Origin: an uncultured Centipeda sp.
GTDB lineage: Bacteria; Bacillota; Negativicutes; Selenomonadales; Selenomonadaceae
Direction of reading: 5' to 3'
Assembly (NCBI GenBank): GCA_905372865.1
Contig: CAJPQT010000012.1
Coordinates: 1 to 64,000, forward strand
DNA length: 64,000 nucleotides
Under the pieces are notes generated by a model, which saw only the letters and a program-made list of their open reading frames with translations, made no database searches and was not told the origin of the DNA. Each line of letters starts with the position of its first letter. Within the stretch, counting starts at the first letter, position 1. A program made the translations under genes and the position numbers. Shown here one piece after another: positions 48,926 to 58,088 of this stretch.

Positions 48926-50053
48926 TTATCCTTTTTCTGCAATCTCGCGCACGATGGCGAGGGTCAGCTCTGCCGCCTCATAGAGGTCGCGCTCTAGGAT
49001 GCTCTCCTCCTTCGTGTGGCAGTCCGTCATGCCGACGCCGAGGACGGTGGTCGGCACACCGTAGGCGTTGAAGTGGTTTGCATCCGAGCCGCCGCCCTCC
49101 TCCTCAAGCACAACGGGGAAGCCGAGCTTTTCTGCGGCGCGGCGCAGATACTGAAGGGGGAGTGCGTCGGGGGGCAGTTCGTAGGGATCGTAGTCCTTCT
49201 TGATGTCGATTTCCGCCATACAGCCTATCCCGTCGAGGGCTGCGTTTACGCTGTCCACCATGCGCTGTGTGAGTGCGTCCAGCTTCGCCTTGTCGCGGCT
49301 GCGTGTCTCAAAGTTCAGCGTGCAGAACTCGGCGACGACGTTGGTCGCCGTGCCGCCCGCAATCTTGCCGACGTTGCAGGTGGTCTCCTCGTCGATGCGT
49401 CCCTGCGGGACGGCTGTGAGCACTCTGCCCGCCGCTGTGATGGCGTTCCGCCCCGCGTCGGGGTCGATGCCCGCGTGCGCTGCCTTGCCCACGATGCGTA
49501 CGGCGAGCTGATTCTTGCCGGGGGCTTTGAACGCCGCCGTGCCCGCGTGTCCGTGCGTGTCGAGCGTATAGCCAAAATCGGCGGTGAGGAGCGATGCGTC
49601 GAGGCAGCGCGAGCCGTTGACACCGCCCTCCTCGGCAACGGTAAATACAATTTGGAGATTGCCGTGTGGGATGTCATGCTCCTTCAGACAGCGCAGTGTT
49701 TCGAGGATGGCAACCACCCCTGCCTTGTCGTCCGCACCGAGGATGGTCGTGCCGTCGGAGCGAATGACACCGTCCTTGCGGATTGGCTTGATATTCGCGC
49801 ACGGCTCGACGCAGTCCATGTGCGCCGTCAGCATGACGGTAGGCACATCCGCGACAGTTCCCTTGAAGTTTGCGACGATATTGCCCGTGTTTCCACCGAG
49901 TGCCTTGCCCGCTCCGTCTTCGTGAATCTCTGCCGCACCGAGGTCACGCAGACGTGCCGTGAGCAGATCTGCGATTTCACGTTCATCAAGTGTGGAGCAG
50001 CGGATGGAAACCAGCTCGAAAAATTCGTCCAGTACACGCTTTTTGTCAATCAT
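48926..50053 (-). CDS. M20-family metallopeptidase (PepT-like)
   Basis: A 375-residue zinc peptidase of the M20 family. The metal sites are visible as MLTAHMDCVEPC, LGADDKAGVVAILE (bridging Asp), VFTVAEEGGVNGS (catalytic Glu pair) and a final GMTDCHTKEESI (His). The middle lid domain has GKAAHAGIDPDAGRNAI. It most likely splits tripeptides or similar small substrates. It lies 6 bp after the DcuC-type transporter gene on the same strand and appears to share its transcript. Confidence 0.88.
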   Translation of the reverse strand: MIDKKRVLDEFFELVSIRCSTLDEREIADLLTARLRDLGAAEIHEDGAGKALGGNTGNIVANFKGTVADVPTVMLTAHMDCVEPCANIKPIRKDGVIRSDGTTILGADDKAGVVAILETLRCLKEHDIPHGNLQIVFTVAEEGGVNGSRCLDASLLTADFGYTLDTHGHAGTAAFKAPGKNQLAVRIVGKAAHAGIDPDAGRNAITAAGRVLTAVPQGRIDEETTCNVGKIAGGTATNVVAEFCTLNFETRSRDKAKLDALTQRMVDSVNAALDGIGCMAEIDIKKDYDPYELPPDALPLQYLRRAAEKLGFPVVLEEEGGGSDANHFNAYGVPTTVLGVGMTDCHTKEESILERDLYEAAELTLAIVREIAEKG

Positions 50054-50059
50054 GGCTGC

Positions 50060-51340
50060 CTACTTTCCAAGGAAGAGAACAATCATAAAGGTAATTGTGG
50101 CGAGCAGCATCGGGAGCGCGTTGCGCTTCGACAGCTCCATCGGGCTGACCTTGGCAAGTCCCGCACAGACGAGTGCCGCACCCGCGACGGGGGACATGGA
50201 GCGTCCAATCGAGCCCGCCATCTGCGCGAGTGAGCCGAGGTCGATGATGCTCATGCCGAACGATGCTGCCTGCGGTGTGATCGCACCGTTGAAGGCGAGC
50301 GCGGCGGCATCGCCCGAGCCGGAGATGACGGCGATGATGAATGGGCCGAACGCGCCCGCCATCTTGGCGACGGACTCCGAGCCCTTCATCGCCTCGATGA
50401 GTGCATCCGTGAGCCCCATCGCGGACATTCCTGCGGTAAAGACCGCCGCAGAGACGATGAGACCGATGACACCGCCGTACGCCTCGCCCATGCCGTCGAA
50501 GAACTTCTTCGTGATCTCCTGCGGGTTCTGCCGCGTGACGATGAGGGCGAGCACCGTGCCGACGATCATCGCAGTCGGAACATCCGTGAGCGGCAGGACG
50601 GCGAGCTGCTTGCTGCCGAGGACGAGCAGGACGAGCGGTACAAGCGGGACGAGTGCGTAGAGCGGATTGACCTTGAAGTCCTTGCCGCCCTCCTCCTTTT
50701 CGAGCTGTGCATGATAGGCGAGGCGGCGCGCCTCGTCGGGCCCTTCCTTACGCATTGCTGCAATGATTGTCAGTGCGACGACGGCGACGATGGACGCGAC
50801 AATCGCGGCGGGCACCTGCGCCATGATGACGGTCATGAGATCGGTCTGCGCGAGATCCGCGACGAAGATGTTGTGCGCCTGTCCCGGGCTGATGGCACTG
50901 CCCCATGTCCCTGCGAGGACAGCCGCGCCCGCCATCGCAGGATGTACGCCCGCCGCCATGAGCGTCGGGATGAGGATGCTGCCGACCGCCGCCGAGCAGC
51001 CCGCCGCGCTCGGGATGGCGATGTTGATCCACCATGTGAGCAGCGTTGCGAGCGGGATGAGGATGAACTTGCTCCGCGTAATCACGCCCGAGATGGACTC
51101 GACGAGATGGCGGTCGCAGGTCGTGATCTTCATGACGAACGAAAAGCCCATGACCGTACAGATCACGGGCACGAGTGAACCGTGTACCATCGTCTTGCTG
51201 AAGGTCGCGACTGCATTGCCCGTGACACCACCGATGAAGCACATGAGAAAGCCCGCAGCGAGCAGCACCATGCGCGTCTCATACTTCTTGATGATGGCGG
51301 CAAAGGCAAGAATGACGATGATTCCACCTGTAATTGCCAA
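50060..51340 (-). CDS. dcuC: DcuC-family anaerobic C4-dicarboxylate transporter
   Basis: A 426-residue inner-membrane protein with about twelve transmembrane segments. The DcuC pattern is seen in VLAGTWGSAISPGQAHNIFVADLA, WINIAIPSAAGCSAAVGSIL and GSGDAAALAFNGAITPQA. DcuC proteins exchange or export succinate, fumarate and aspartate during anaerobic growth. The start is TTG at 51340, with AAAGGAGG 8 bases upstream. Upstream on the same strand is aspartate ammonia-lyase, so the two together suit aspartate fermentation to fumarate/succinate, though a terminator stands between them. Confidence 0.85.
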   Translation of the reverse strand: MAITGGIIVILAFAAIIKKYETRMVLLAAGFLMCFIGGVTGNAVATFSKTMVHGSLVPVICTVMGFSFVMKITTCDRHLVESISGVITRSKFILIPLATLLTWWINIAIPSAAGCSAAVGSILIPTLMAAGVHPAMAGAAVLAGTWGSAISPGQAHNIFVADLAQTDLMTVIMAQVPAAIVASIVAVVALTIIAAMRKEGPDEARRLAYHAQLEKEEGGKDFKVNPLYALVPLVPLVLLVLGSKQLAVLPLTDVPTAMIVGTVLALIVTRQNPQEITKKFFDGMGEAYGGVIGLIVSAAVFTAGMSAMGLTDALIEAMKGSESVAKMAGAFGPFIIAVISGSGDAAALAFNGAITPQAASFGMSIIDLGSLAQMAGSIGRSMSPVAGAALVCAGLAKVSPMELSKRNALPMLLATITFMIVLFLGK

Positions 51341-51412
51341 TGAAAAGACCTCCTTTGAAACAATCGAAAACTATACAAGTTTTCGACAAAAAAGAATAAA
51401 TTCCTTCATACA

Positions 51413-51444
51413 AAAGGGAAGTATCAACGGCGATACTTCCCTTT
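51413..51444 (-). terminator. Terminator after aspA
   Basis: AAAGGGAAGTATC and GATACTTCCCTTT form a 13-bp stem just downstream of the aspA stop. It separates aspA from dcuC, though read-through is possible. Confidence 0.7.
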
Positions 51445-51452
51445 GTTGGCTG

Positions 51453-52838
51453 CTATGCAATTCCCGGACGCGTCATCTGGCGCGGTGAGAGGATGTGATC
51501 CAGCTCTTTTTTCGAGAGAATGCCCTGCTCAAGGATGATCTCGCGGATGGGCTTGCCCGTCGTATATGCCTCGCGTGCGAGCTCGGCGGATTTCTCATAG
51601 CCGATGTGCGGCAGGAGTGCGGTCACGATGCCGACACTGTTGTCGAGCCACTTTTGGCACTGCTCGACGTTCGGCTTCAGATCGATGAGGAGCTTGTCGA
51701 CGAAGGTGTCGACCGCGCGCGTGATGTAGTTCAGCGAGTTGAACATGTTGAATGCCATGACCGGCTCCATGACGTTCAGCTCGAACTGTCCGTTCTCCAC
51801 GCCGAGCGTCACGGCGAGGTCGCCCGCGATGACCTGATAGCATGCCTGATCGAGCACCTCGGCGATGACGGGGTTGACCTTGCCCGGCATGATCGACGAG
51901 CCCGGCTGCCGCATGGGCAGATGCAGCTCGTTCAGCCCGCAGCGCGGCCCCGATGCCATGAGGCGGAAGTCATTCGCGAGCTTGATGAGGACGAGTGCCG
52001 CATTCTTGAGCGCGGAGGAGAAGTCTGCAAATGCATCCGTGTTGTTCGTCGCGTCGATGATGTTTTGCGACGTGCGGTACTGCTCGCCTGTGATCTCCGA
52101 GAGCCGCCGTGCGACCGCCTTGATATAGGCGGGCTCGGCGTTCAGTCCCGTACCGACGGCGGTGCCGCCCATGTTGATCGTGTGGATGTGACGCAGGACG
52201 TAGCGGATGCGGCGCATGGAGCGGCGCACGGCGGAGGCGTACGAGCCCATCTCCTGCCCGAGCGTGATGGGGACGGCATCCTGCAGGTGTGTGCGGCCCA
52301 TCTTGAGGATCGTGCGATACGCCGTCGCCTTTTTTTCGAGCTCCGTGGCGAGGCGATCGAGCGAGGCGAGGAATACCGCGCCCTTTGCCGAGAGGCAGAC
52401 CTTGATGCCCGTCGGGAACGCGTCGTTCGTCGACTGTGCCATGTTTGCATGGTTGTTCGGCGAGATGATGTCATAGCGTCCCTTTGCCTCTCCGCGCAGC
52501 TCGAGCGCGCGATTGCAGAGCACCTCGTTCATATTCATGTTGACGGACGTACCTGCGCCGCCCTGAATCGGGTCGACGGGGAACTGGTCGATCAGTTCCC
52601 CTGCGATGATCTCATCCGCCGCGCGTACGAGGAGATCACCGATCTCGTGCGGGAGACGGCCTGTGTCCATGTTTGCGAGCGCTGCAGCCTTCTTTACCTG
52701 TGCGAGTGCCTTGATGAAATCGGGATCGAGCTTCTGTCCCGTGATGTAGAAGTTCTCGATGGCACGCATCGTCTGCACGCCGTAGTAGACATCATCGGGC
52801 ACTTCCAGATCGCCGAGAAAATCGTGTTCAATTCGCAT
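51453..52838 (-). CDS. aspA: Aspartate ammonia-lyase
   Basis: A 461-residue enzyme of the fumarase/aspartase superfamily. Signature segments are GGAGTSVNMNMNEV, TNDAFPTGIKV, GRTHLQDAVPITLGQEMGSY and GSSIMPGKVNPVIAEV (the catalytic-serine loop). NMGGTAVGTGLNA and the length favour aspartase over fumarase. It deaminates L-aspartate to fumarate and ammonia. The start at 52838 has AAAGGAGAG upstream. It is preceded by a palindromic operator (52871-52885) shared with the gamma-glutamylcyclotransferase operon. Confidence 0.92.
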   Translation of the reverse strand: MRIEHDFLGDLEVPDDVYYGVQTMRAIENFYITGQKLDPDFIKALAQVKKAAALANMDTGRLPHEIGDLLVRAADEIIAGELIDQFPVDPIQGGAGTSVNMNMNEVLCNRALELRGEAKGRYDIISPNNHANMAQSTNDAFPTGIKVCLSAKGAVFLASLDRLATELEKKATAYRTILKMGRTHLQDAVPITLGQEMGSYASAVRRSMRRIRYVLRHIHTINMGGTAVGTGLNAEPAYIKAVARRLSEITGEQYRTSQNIIDATNNTDAFADFSSALKNAALVLIKLANDFRLMASGPRCGLNELHLPMRQPGSSIMPGKVNPVIAEVLDQACYQVIAGDLAVTLGVENGQFELNVMEPVMAFNMFNSLNYITRAVDTFVDKLLIDLKPNVEQCQKWLDNSVGIVTALLPHIGYEKSAELAREAYTTGKPIREIILEQGILSKKELDHILSPRQMTRPGIA

Positions 52839-52870
52839 GGAGTTCTCTCCTTTATATAATTTTCAACAAC

Positions 52871-52885
52871 TGTATACAGTATACA
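52871..52885. promoter_or_regulatory. Operator-like palindrome before aspA
   Basis: TGTATACAGTATACA is a near-perfect odd palindrome, 33 bp before the aspA start and overlapping the likely promoter. An identical 14-base core is at 59301-59314. GntR-family regulators bind sites of this kind. The regulator is not in the window. Confidence 0.55.
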
Positions 52886-52968
52886 CAATAAAAAGAAAAA
52901 TTACTATATGCCTTTGAAAAATAAATAAAAAGATAGATAAAAGAGTGCTGCGTATGAGGCGTAAAAAT

Positions 52969-53004
52969 GGAGTTTCTGCACGTTGATATTCATGCAGAAA
53001 CTCC
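52969..53004 (-). terminator. Terminator of the nitrilase operon
   Basis: GGAGTTTCTGCA and TGCAGAAACTCC form a 12-bp stem. On the minus strand it is followed by ATTTTTAC. Confidence 0.75.
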
Positions 53005-53046
53005 CGGTTTTTGCCAAATGATGCAGTTATTTTGCCGGCATATTTC

Positions 53047-53973
53047 TTACTTGTCGTGAACGTTGAGTTCGAGCACATCGGGGCGTGCATAGTGACCGCA
53101 TGGATCAAATTCCATTTTTGCTGCAGCCGCCTTGCCGAGGTCGAGGTCGGCAACAATGAGTTCCTCCTTATCCCAGACGGGTTCGGTCAGGAATTCGCCG
53201 AAGGGATCAACGATGCAGCTGCCGCCGCGGCAGACAATCTCGGGCAGGCGATCGATTTCCTCTTTGCAGTGCAGCTGACTGCATGGATAATCACTGCGGG
53301 TGAAGTACATGTCCGCGTTGATGAAGTAGCAGCGTCCCTCAAGGCCGATATGCCGTGCCGTATTGATCCACGAGTCCACATCGTTTGTATTTGGCGCGAT
53401 GAAGATGTTCACACCGCGTTGATAGAGTGCTGCGCGTGCGAGCGGCATATAGTTTTCCCAGCAGATGAGACTGCCGAGCGGGCCCCAAGGACTGTCGACC
53501 GTCGGGAAGTAGCCGCGATTCGCATCGCCCCAGACAAATCGCTCTGCCCCCGTTGGCTTGAGTTTGCGATGAATGGAGGCAAGCGTACCGTCGGGGGTGA
53601 ACATGATGTTCGTGTTGTAGAGCGTGCCCGTCGTATCGTCGCGTTCGGAGACACCAATGCTGAGGTAGATGTGATGTTTTTTTGCCGCCGCACCGAGTGC
53701 CTCGGTTTCTGCGCCCGGGCAGACGACGGAGTTATCGTAGTAGAGCTTCCAGTCCTTGCGGCCCTCTTCGTCGCGGCTTCCGACCTTGAAGCCGAATGTC
53801 ATGCCGAATGGGTAGCCGGGGAGGAAGAGCTCAGGGAATACAACGAGTTCGGCACCTTGTGCCGCAGAGTTTTCAATCCACGTCAGCGCCTTTTTGAGTG
53901 ATGCTGCCTTGTCGAACATGACGGGGGACGCCTGAACAAGGGCGAGACGGCAGGTTTCTTTCAGATCTTGCAT
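53047..53973 (-). CDS. Nitrilase/carbon-nitrogen hydrolase
   Basis: A 308-residue nitrilase-superfamily enzyme. The triad is in LVVFPELFLPGYPFGMTFG (Glu), IHRKLKPTGAERFVWGD (Lys) and SLICWENYMPLARAALY (Cys). These last two segments resemble true nitrilases more than amidases or N-carbamoylases. It probably hydrolyses a nitrile or amide to acid and ammonia. The start at 53973 follows AAGGAG. It lies 23 bp after the amino-acid symporter gene, so the two should be co-expressed. Confidence 0.88.
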   Translation of the reverse strand: MQDLKETCRLALVQASPVMFDKAASLKKALTWIENSAAQGAELVVFPELFLPGYPFGMTFGFKVGSRDEEGRKDWKLYYDNSVVCPGAETEALGAAAKKHHIYLSIGVSERDDTTGTLYNTNIMFTPDGTLASIHRKLKPTGAERFVWGDANRGYFPTVDSPWGPLGSLICWENYMPLARAALYQRGVNIFIAPNTNDVDSWINTARHIGLEGRCYFINADMYFTRSDYPCSQLHCKEEIDRLPEIVCRGGSCIVDPFGEFLTEPVWDKEELIVADLDLGKAAAAKMEFDPCGHYARPDVLELNVHDK

Positions 53974-53996
53974 GAGAATATCTCCTTTTTCATCGT

Positions 53997-55388
53997 TTAT
54001 CGATTGGTGTTGCGGTAACGCTCGACAATGTCGTCGTCATAGTTCCACATGGGCGTATCGGTTACCTTCTTTTGCTCCTGATAATCTCTCAGGGCGAAGG
54101 CCACGTATTTTGAAAGGCGGAAGAGCGCAATGACATTGAAGAGCACCATGAGTGCCCCAAAGAAATCTGCGAACTCCCACATGGAAACAACGGGAACAAT
54201 GGAGCCGAAGAGAATCAGACAAAGGGCAAAGATACGGTAGGCAGTCACTGCGTGTTTTTTATCCGGAAAGAGATAGCGCGTGTTGACTTCTCCGTAGTAC
54301 ATATTGGCAAGCAGTGTCGTATAACCGAAGAGGAACATTGCGGCGGCGACGAGCCAGTAGCCGAGATCACCGAAGGATGCCGAGAATGCCGCCTGTGTCA
54401 GCTGGATTCCGGTGAGTTGACCGTTCAACGCACCGGAGAGCATGATACAGAAGGCTGTGCAGCTGCAGACAATGATGGTCGTCACGAAAACGCCGAGCAT
54501 ACCCGAGAGTCCCTGATTGACCGGATGCTTCACGTTGGCCGCCGCATGCATCGACGGTGTTGTGCCGGCACCGGCATCATTGCTGAACAGTCCGCGTGCC
54601 ACACCGTAGCGGAATGCCTCCTGTACGGTGTAGCCGAGCACACCGCCGGCAGCTTGCTGCACACCGAACGCAGAGTCAATGATGAGACGCAGCATATCCA
54701 TAATCCATTCCGCATGTGTCACCAGTACGATCAGTGCGAGAATGATATAAGCGAACGCCATAAAGGGGACGACATAGGAAGCGACCGTTGAGAGCCTCTT
54801 GATGCCGCCGAAGATCACAAGCGCTACGAGCAGGACAAGGATTGCGCCGATGGCAAGCGGCGGCATCTCTGCCTGCCCGCTGAACGACCCCGCGATGGAA
54901 TTGCTCTGTACCATGCAATAGACCACACCGTTGCCGAGGATGACGGAGACGGAGAAAAGAATCGGCAGGATCTTTGCATTAAGACCACGGCGCATATAGT
55001 AGGCAGGACCTCCGCGAAAGGTGGTGCCATCCTCATTTTTTACGCGAAAGATTTGGGCGAGTACAGCCTCTCCGAACATGATGGGCATGCCAAGAATTGC
55101 CGTGATCCACATCCAGAAGATTGCGCCGGGGCCGCCTGAGGCAAGTGCTGTTGCAACACCGACCAGACTCCCGGCACCAACTTCGCTGCCAATGGCGGAG
55201 CAGAGCGCACCGAACGCACTGACACCGGAGGCATCACGGCTGGCTTTCCATAGATTTGGAATGAGCTGGGTGAAGTAGCGTACCTGCGGAAAACCGAGGC
55301 GTATTGTGTAAAAAATACCGCATGACAGAAGAATGCCGGCGATCAGCCAACCCCAAAAGATGCCGTTGATGGCTTGGATGATTTCCAT
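53997..55388 (-). CDS. AGCS-family sodium/proton:alanine-glycine symporter
   Basis: A 463-residue inner-membrane protein with about ten to eleven helices. The AGCS pattern is clear: FGALCSAIGSEVGAGSLVGVA, ATALASGGPGAIFWMWITAI, FRGGPAYYMRRGL and RGLFSNDAGAGTTPSMHAAA. It imports alanine, glycine or a similar amino acid with Na+ or H+. The start at 55388 follows GGGGAG. It leads the operon that ends with the nitrilase and faces a divergent LysR gene. Confidence 0.9.
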   Translation of the reverse strand: MEIIQAINGIFWGWLIAGILLSCGIFYTIRLGFPQVRYFTQLIPNLWKASRDASGVSAFGALCSAIGSEVGAGSLVGVATALASGGPGAIFWMWITAILGMPIMFGEAVLAQIFRVKNEDGTTFRGGPAYYMRRGLNAKILPILFSVSVILGNGVVYCMVQSNSIAGSFSGQAEMPPLAIGAILVLLVALVIFGGIKRLSTVASYVVPFMAFAYIILALIVLVTHAEWIMDMLRLIIDSAFGVQQAAGGVLGYTVQEAFRYGVARGLFSNDAGAGTTPSMHAAANVKHPVNQGLSGMLGVFVTTIIVCSCTAFCIMLSGALNGQLTGIQLTQAAFSASFGDLGYWLVAAAMFLFGYTTLLANMYYGEVNTRYLFPDKKHAVTAYRIFALCLILFGSIVPVVSMWEFADFFGALMVLFNVIALFRLSKYVAFALRDYQEQKKVTDTPMWNYDDDIVERYRNTNR

Positions 55389-55454
55389 GGAGAGACTCCC
55401 CTTTCAAATAGTAATAAGAAAATACAACATTGAAATATTTCTATTTTCTATGAG

Positions 55455-55468
55455 TTATGATATCATAA
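55455..55468. promoter_or_regulatory. Likely LysR operator
   Basis: TTATGATATCATAA is a perfect 14-bp palindrome between the symporter and LysR genes and fits the T-N11-A form of LysR sites. The intergenic region is AT-rich. Regulator and target are inferred from position. Confidence 0.5.
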
Positions 55469-55539
55469 TCAATAGTTGCAGTAAAATTGAGAATAGCGAA
55501 CTTCTAAATCGAAAAAAATGATAAGAAGAGGTGAACATC

Positions 55540-56436
55540 ATGGAACTGCGGAACATCAAAACATTTATCCATGCTGCGGAGACGGAAAGTTTCACTGCGA
55601 CGGCTTTGCGAGAGAACTATGCGCAGTCCACAGTGACCCAGCAGATTCAGACCATTGAGCGCGAACTCGGCGTGGAGCTTTTTATTCGTTCCGGGCGGCG
55701 GGTGGCACTTTCGAGTGCCGGGCGGGAGTTTTTGGGGTATGCCCGCCGCATGGCGGCACTTGAACAGGAAACGCTTGCCAAGTTCCGTGGAACAGCAGAA
55801 CCAGAGGGCGTGTTCTTCGTCGGTGTTATCGAAACCATCGCGACCTCGCGTTATATGGAGCGTATTGGCACATTTTTGCAGCAGTATCCGAAGGTCCGCC
55901 TGCATATACAAGTGGATACAGCACCCCGTTTGCGTCAGGCGTTGATCCGCGGGAGTATCGATCTCGTTATTTTACTGGATCGCTTGAGTGAGAGCCTGCG
56001 GATCCGTACACTGTATCATAGGCGCTCTGAAATACAGTTTATTGCGGCGGTCAATTCCGCCTACGCGCTGCGGCCCATATGCCTGGAGGAGCTGGTTGAG
56101 GCTCCGTGGATTTTGACGGAACACGGTACGAACTACCGTAAGAAGCTCGAAGATGATCTTTCTGAGCGGCAGCTTTATCTGCATGACCGTGTTGAGATCG
56201 GTACGAGCAAGACCATCATTGACTTTGCTGCGGCAGGACTTGGCGTGTCACTTCTCCCTGCAGTCACAGTGGAAGAGGCCGTACGCGTGGGGCGTGTTGC
56301 TGTTATTGATGTCACGGATTATCAAATCGAGATGCAGCTCCAGATCCTCGCTGCCGATGAGCGCTGGCTGCCGCATCCGCTCGCACTGCTCGCAGAGGAT
56401 TTTGCACGGGGGCTTGCGGGGGAAGATCATAACTAA
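55540..56436 (+). CDS. LysR-family transcriptional regulator
   Basis: A 298-residue regulator with an N-terminal winged helix: MELRNIKTFIHAAETESFTATALRENYAQSTVTQQIQTIERELGVELF contains the HTH (residues 1-60). The C-terminal periplasmic-binding-like domain has HIQVDTAPRLRQALIRGSIDLVIL and GTSKTIIDFAAAGLGVSLLP. The start at 55540 has GAGGTGA eight bases upstream; a GTG at 55531 lies in the ribosome site. It is divergent from the symporter-nitrilase operon, its probable target. Confidence 0.87.
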   Translation: MELRNIKTFIHAAETESFTATALRENYAQSTVTQQIQTIERELGVELFIRSGRRVALSSAGREFLGYARRMAALEQETLAKFRGTAEPEGVFFVGVIETIATSRYMERIGTFLQQYPKVRLHIQVDTAPRLRQALIRGSIDLVILLDRLSESLRIRTLYHRRSEIQFIAAVNSAYALRPICLEELVEAPWILTEHGTNYRKKLEDDLSERQLYLHDRVEIGTSKTIIDFAAAGLGVSLLPAVTVEEAVRVGRVAVIDVTDYQIEMQLQILAADERWLPHPLALLAEDFARGLAGEDHN

Positions 56437-56478
56437 AAAGGACGGATACACGGGAGATTCCCATGTGTCCGTCCTTTT
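56436..56478. terminator. Bidirectional terminator
   Basis: AAAAGGACGGATACA pairs with TGTGTCCGTCCTTTT between the convergent LysR and Pcp genes. Confidence 0.8.
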
Positions 56479-56493
56479 AGACGTGATCCTGAT

Positions 56494-57114
56494 TCAGTCC
56501 AGTGCCTCAATCATTGCCGTAAAGCCCTTGACAAGCGTCTCGACACCCATCGTCGGGTACTGGCTCTCAAGCCCCTTGCGCACAGCCATCTGCTCGGGCA
56601 GGTAGGGGATGTGGACAAAGCCGGCGGGGATGTGCGCCTTGCCCGCTGTGGCGAGGAGGTGGAGCACGCCGTAGAGCAGGTGGTTGCAGACATACGTCCC
56701 TGCCGAGTTCGAGACGCTCGCGGAGACGCCCGCCGCCTTCATGTTGGCGACCATCTTCTTGATCGGCAGCGTCGCCCAGTAGGCGATGGGGCCGTCCTTC
56801 GCAACGGGCTCGTCCACGGGCTGATTGCCCCTGTTGTCGGGGATGCGGAAATCGTCGATGTTGATACCGATGCGCTCGACCGTGATGTCGGGGCGGCCGC
56901 CCGCCTGTCCGACGATGATGATGGCATCGGGCGAAATCTCATCCACCGCAGCGCGTACCGCATCGAGTGCCTCGTAGCGCACCACGGGGATCTCACGCGC
57001 GATCACCTCGTAGCCATTGATGCTTTTGCCCGCGAGCTGCTTGACCAGCTCCAGTGCAGGATTGATTGCTTCGCCGCCGAAGGGCTGGAAGCCCGTAATC
57101 AGAAGTTTTTTCAT
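56494..57114 (-). CDS. pcp: Pyroglutamyl-peptidase I
   Basis: A 206-residue cysteine peptidase of family C15. The N-terminal MKKLLITGFQPFGGEAINP, the glutamate region GQAGGRPDITVERIGIN, the cysteine motif SNSAGTYVCNHLLYGVLH and the histidine motif FVHIPYLPEQ are all present. It removes N-terminal pyroglutamate from peptides. It is last in the operon after DUF979 (44-bp gap, with a GCGGCGG/CCGCCGC hairpin at 57124-57142). No strong ribosome site precedes the start. Confidence 0.93.
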   Translation of the reverse strand: MKKLLITGFQPFGGEAINPALELVKQLAGKSINGYEVIAREIPVVRYEALDAVRAAVDEISPDAIIIVGQAGGRPDITVERIGINIDDFRIPDNRGNQPVDEPVAKDGPIAYWATLPIKKMVANMKAAGVSASVSNSAGTYVCNHLLYGVLHLLATAGKAHIPAGFVHIPYLPEQMAVRKGLESQYPTMGVETLVKGFTAMIEALD

Positions 57115-57158
57115 AGCGTAGGCGCGGCGGGGATGCCGCCGCTTCCCCCTTTCAGTTC

Positions 57159-58076
57159 TTAGGAATGGAATCCGAGGAAATACATGAGCAGGATGTTTGC
57201 CGCGAGCAGTGAGATCGCGAGTGGGATCTGTGCGCGGATGACCCCGTATTTGCTCTGCATCTCAAGCAGCGCGGCGGGGACAATGTTGAAGTTCGCCGCC
57301 ATCGGGGTCATGAGTGTGCCGCAGTAGCCCGCAAGCATCGCAATCGGAGCGACGATGAGGGGATTTGCACCGTGCGCGACGATGACGAGAGGAATGCCGA
57401 TGCCGCTCGTGATGACCGCGAACGCGGCAAAGGCATTGCCCATGATGATGGTGAAGACTGCCATGCCGAGACAGTAGGCAATCACAACGGCGAGTGCACT
57501 GTCCGTCGGGATGGCGCTTGCCACAATGTCCGAGACAATCTTGCCGATGCCCGCCTTGGCAAAGAGCGAGCCGAGTGCCGCAAGCAGCTGTGAGAGAATC
57601 GCGGCCCAGCCGATGGCATCGATGAGCCGGCGCCCCTCATGGAACGTCTGGAGCGGTGCGCCGCGCGTGATGGCGAGCGCAATCACAATGGCGACAATGG
57701 AGGCGATGCCGAAGGAGACGAGTGCACCCAGCTTTGTCGTCGCCGCGAGGATCAGCGTGATTACACCGACCGCGAGGACGGGGATGAGCAGACGGTTGCC
57801 GAGCTGCTGCGCCGAGGTATTTTTTTCCTCCTTGGATGTCTCGTGATAGTCGCCGTGCCCCATCTGCTTTGCGGCGACAATGACCGCCATCAGAATGACC
57901 ATCCAGCCCGCATTCTCGTTGCCGAGTGCCGAGCCGCCAAGGAACGTGATGCCGTAGACGAGCCAGAACAGACCCGTGCCGAAGCGTTTCAGATTCTTGC
58001 TGTCTCCGAACGAGAGCACCCCGAAGAGGACGAGGTAGACCCCGCAGAGGAGATAGACGTGATCGAGTGTCAGCAT
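57159..58076 (-). CDS. DUF979 membrane protein (transporter component)
   Basis: A 305-residue protein with eight to nine transmembrane segments. DUF979 features are VYLLCGVYLVLFGVLSFGD, FGTGLFWLVYGITFLGGSAL and TLMTPMAANFNIVPAALLEM. DUF969 and DUF979 proteins occur together as halves of a predicted permease. Beside gamma-glutamylcyclotransferase and Pcp, the permease could carry 5-oxoproline or pyroglutamyl peptides, which is inference. The start at 58076 follows AAGGAGGG. Confidence 0.85.
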   Translation of the reverse strand: MLTLDHVYLLCGVYLVLFGVLSFGDSKNLKRFGTGLFWLVYGITFLGGSALGNENAGWMVILMAVIVAAKQMGHGDYHETSKEEKNTSAQQLGNRLLIPVLAVGVITLILAATTKLGALVSFGIASIVAIVIALAITRGAPLQTFHEGRRLIDAIGWAAILSQLLAALGSLFAKAGIGKIVSDIVASAIPTDSALAVVIAYCLGMAVFTIIMGNAFAAFAVITSGIGIPLVIVAHGANPLIVAPIAMLAGYCGTLMTPMAANFNIVPAALLEMQSKYGVIRAQIPLAISLLAANILLMYFLGFHS

Positions 58077-58088
58077 AGCATTCCCTCC

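Noticed and set aside
51495..52859. Plus-strand ORF of 454 codons
   Set aside because: It is the antisense shadow of the aspartate ammonia-lyase gene.
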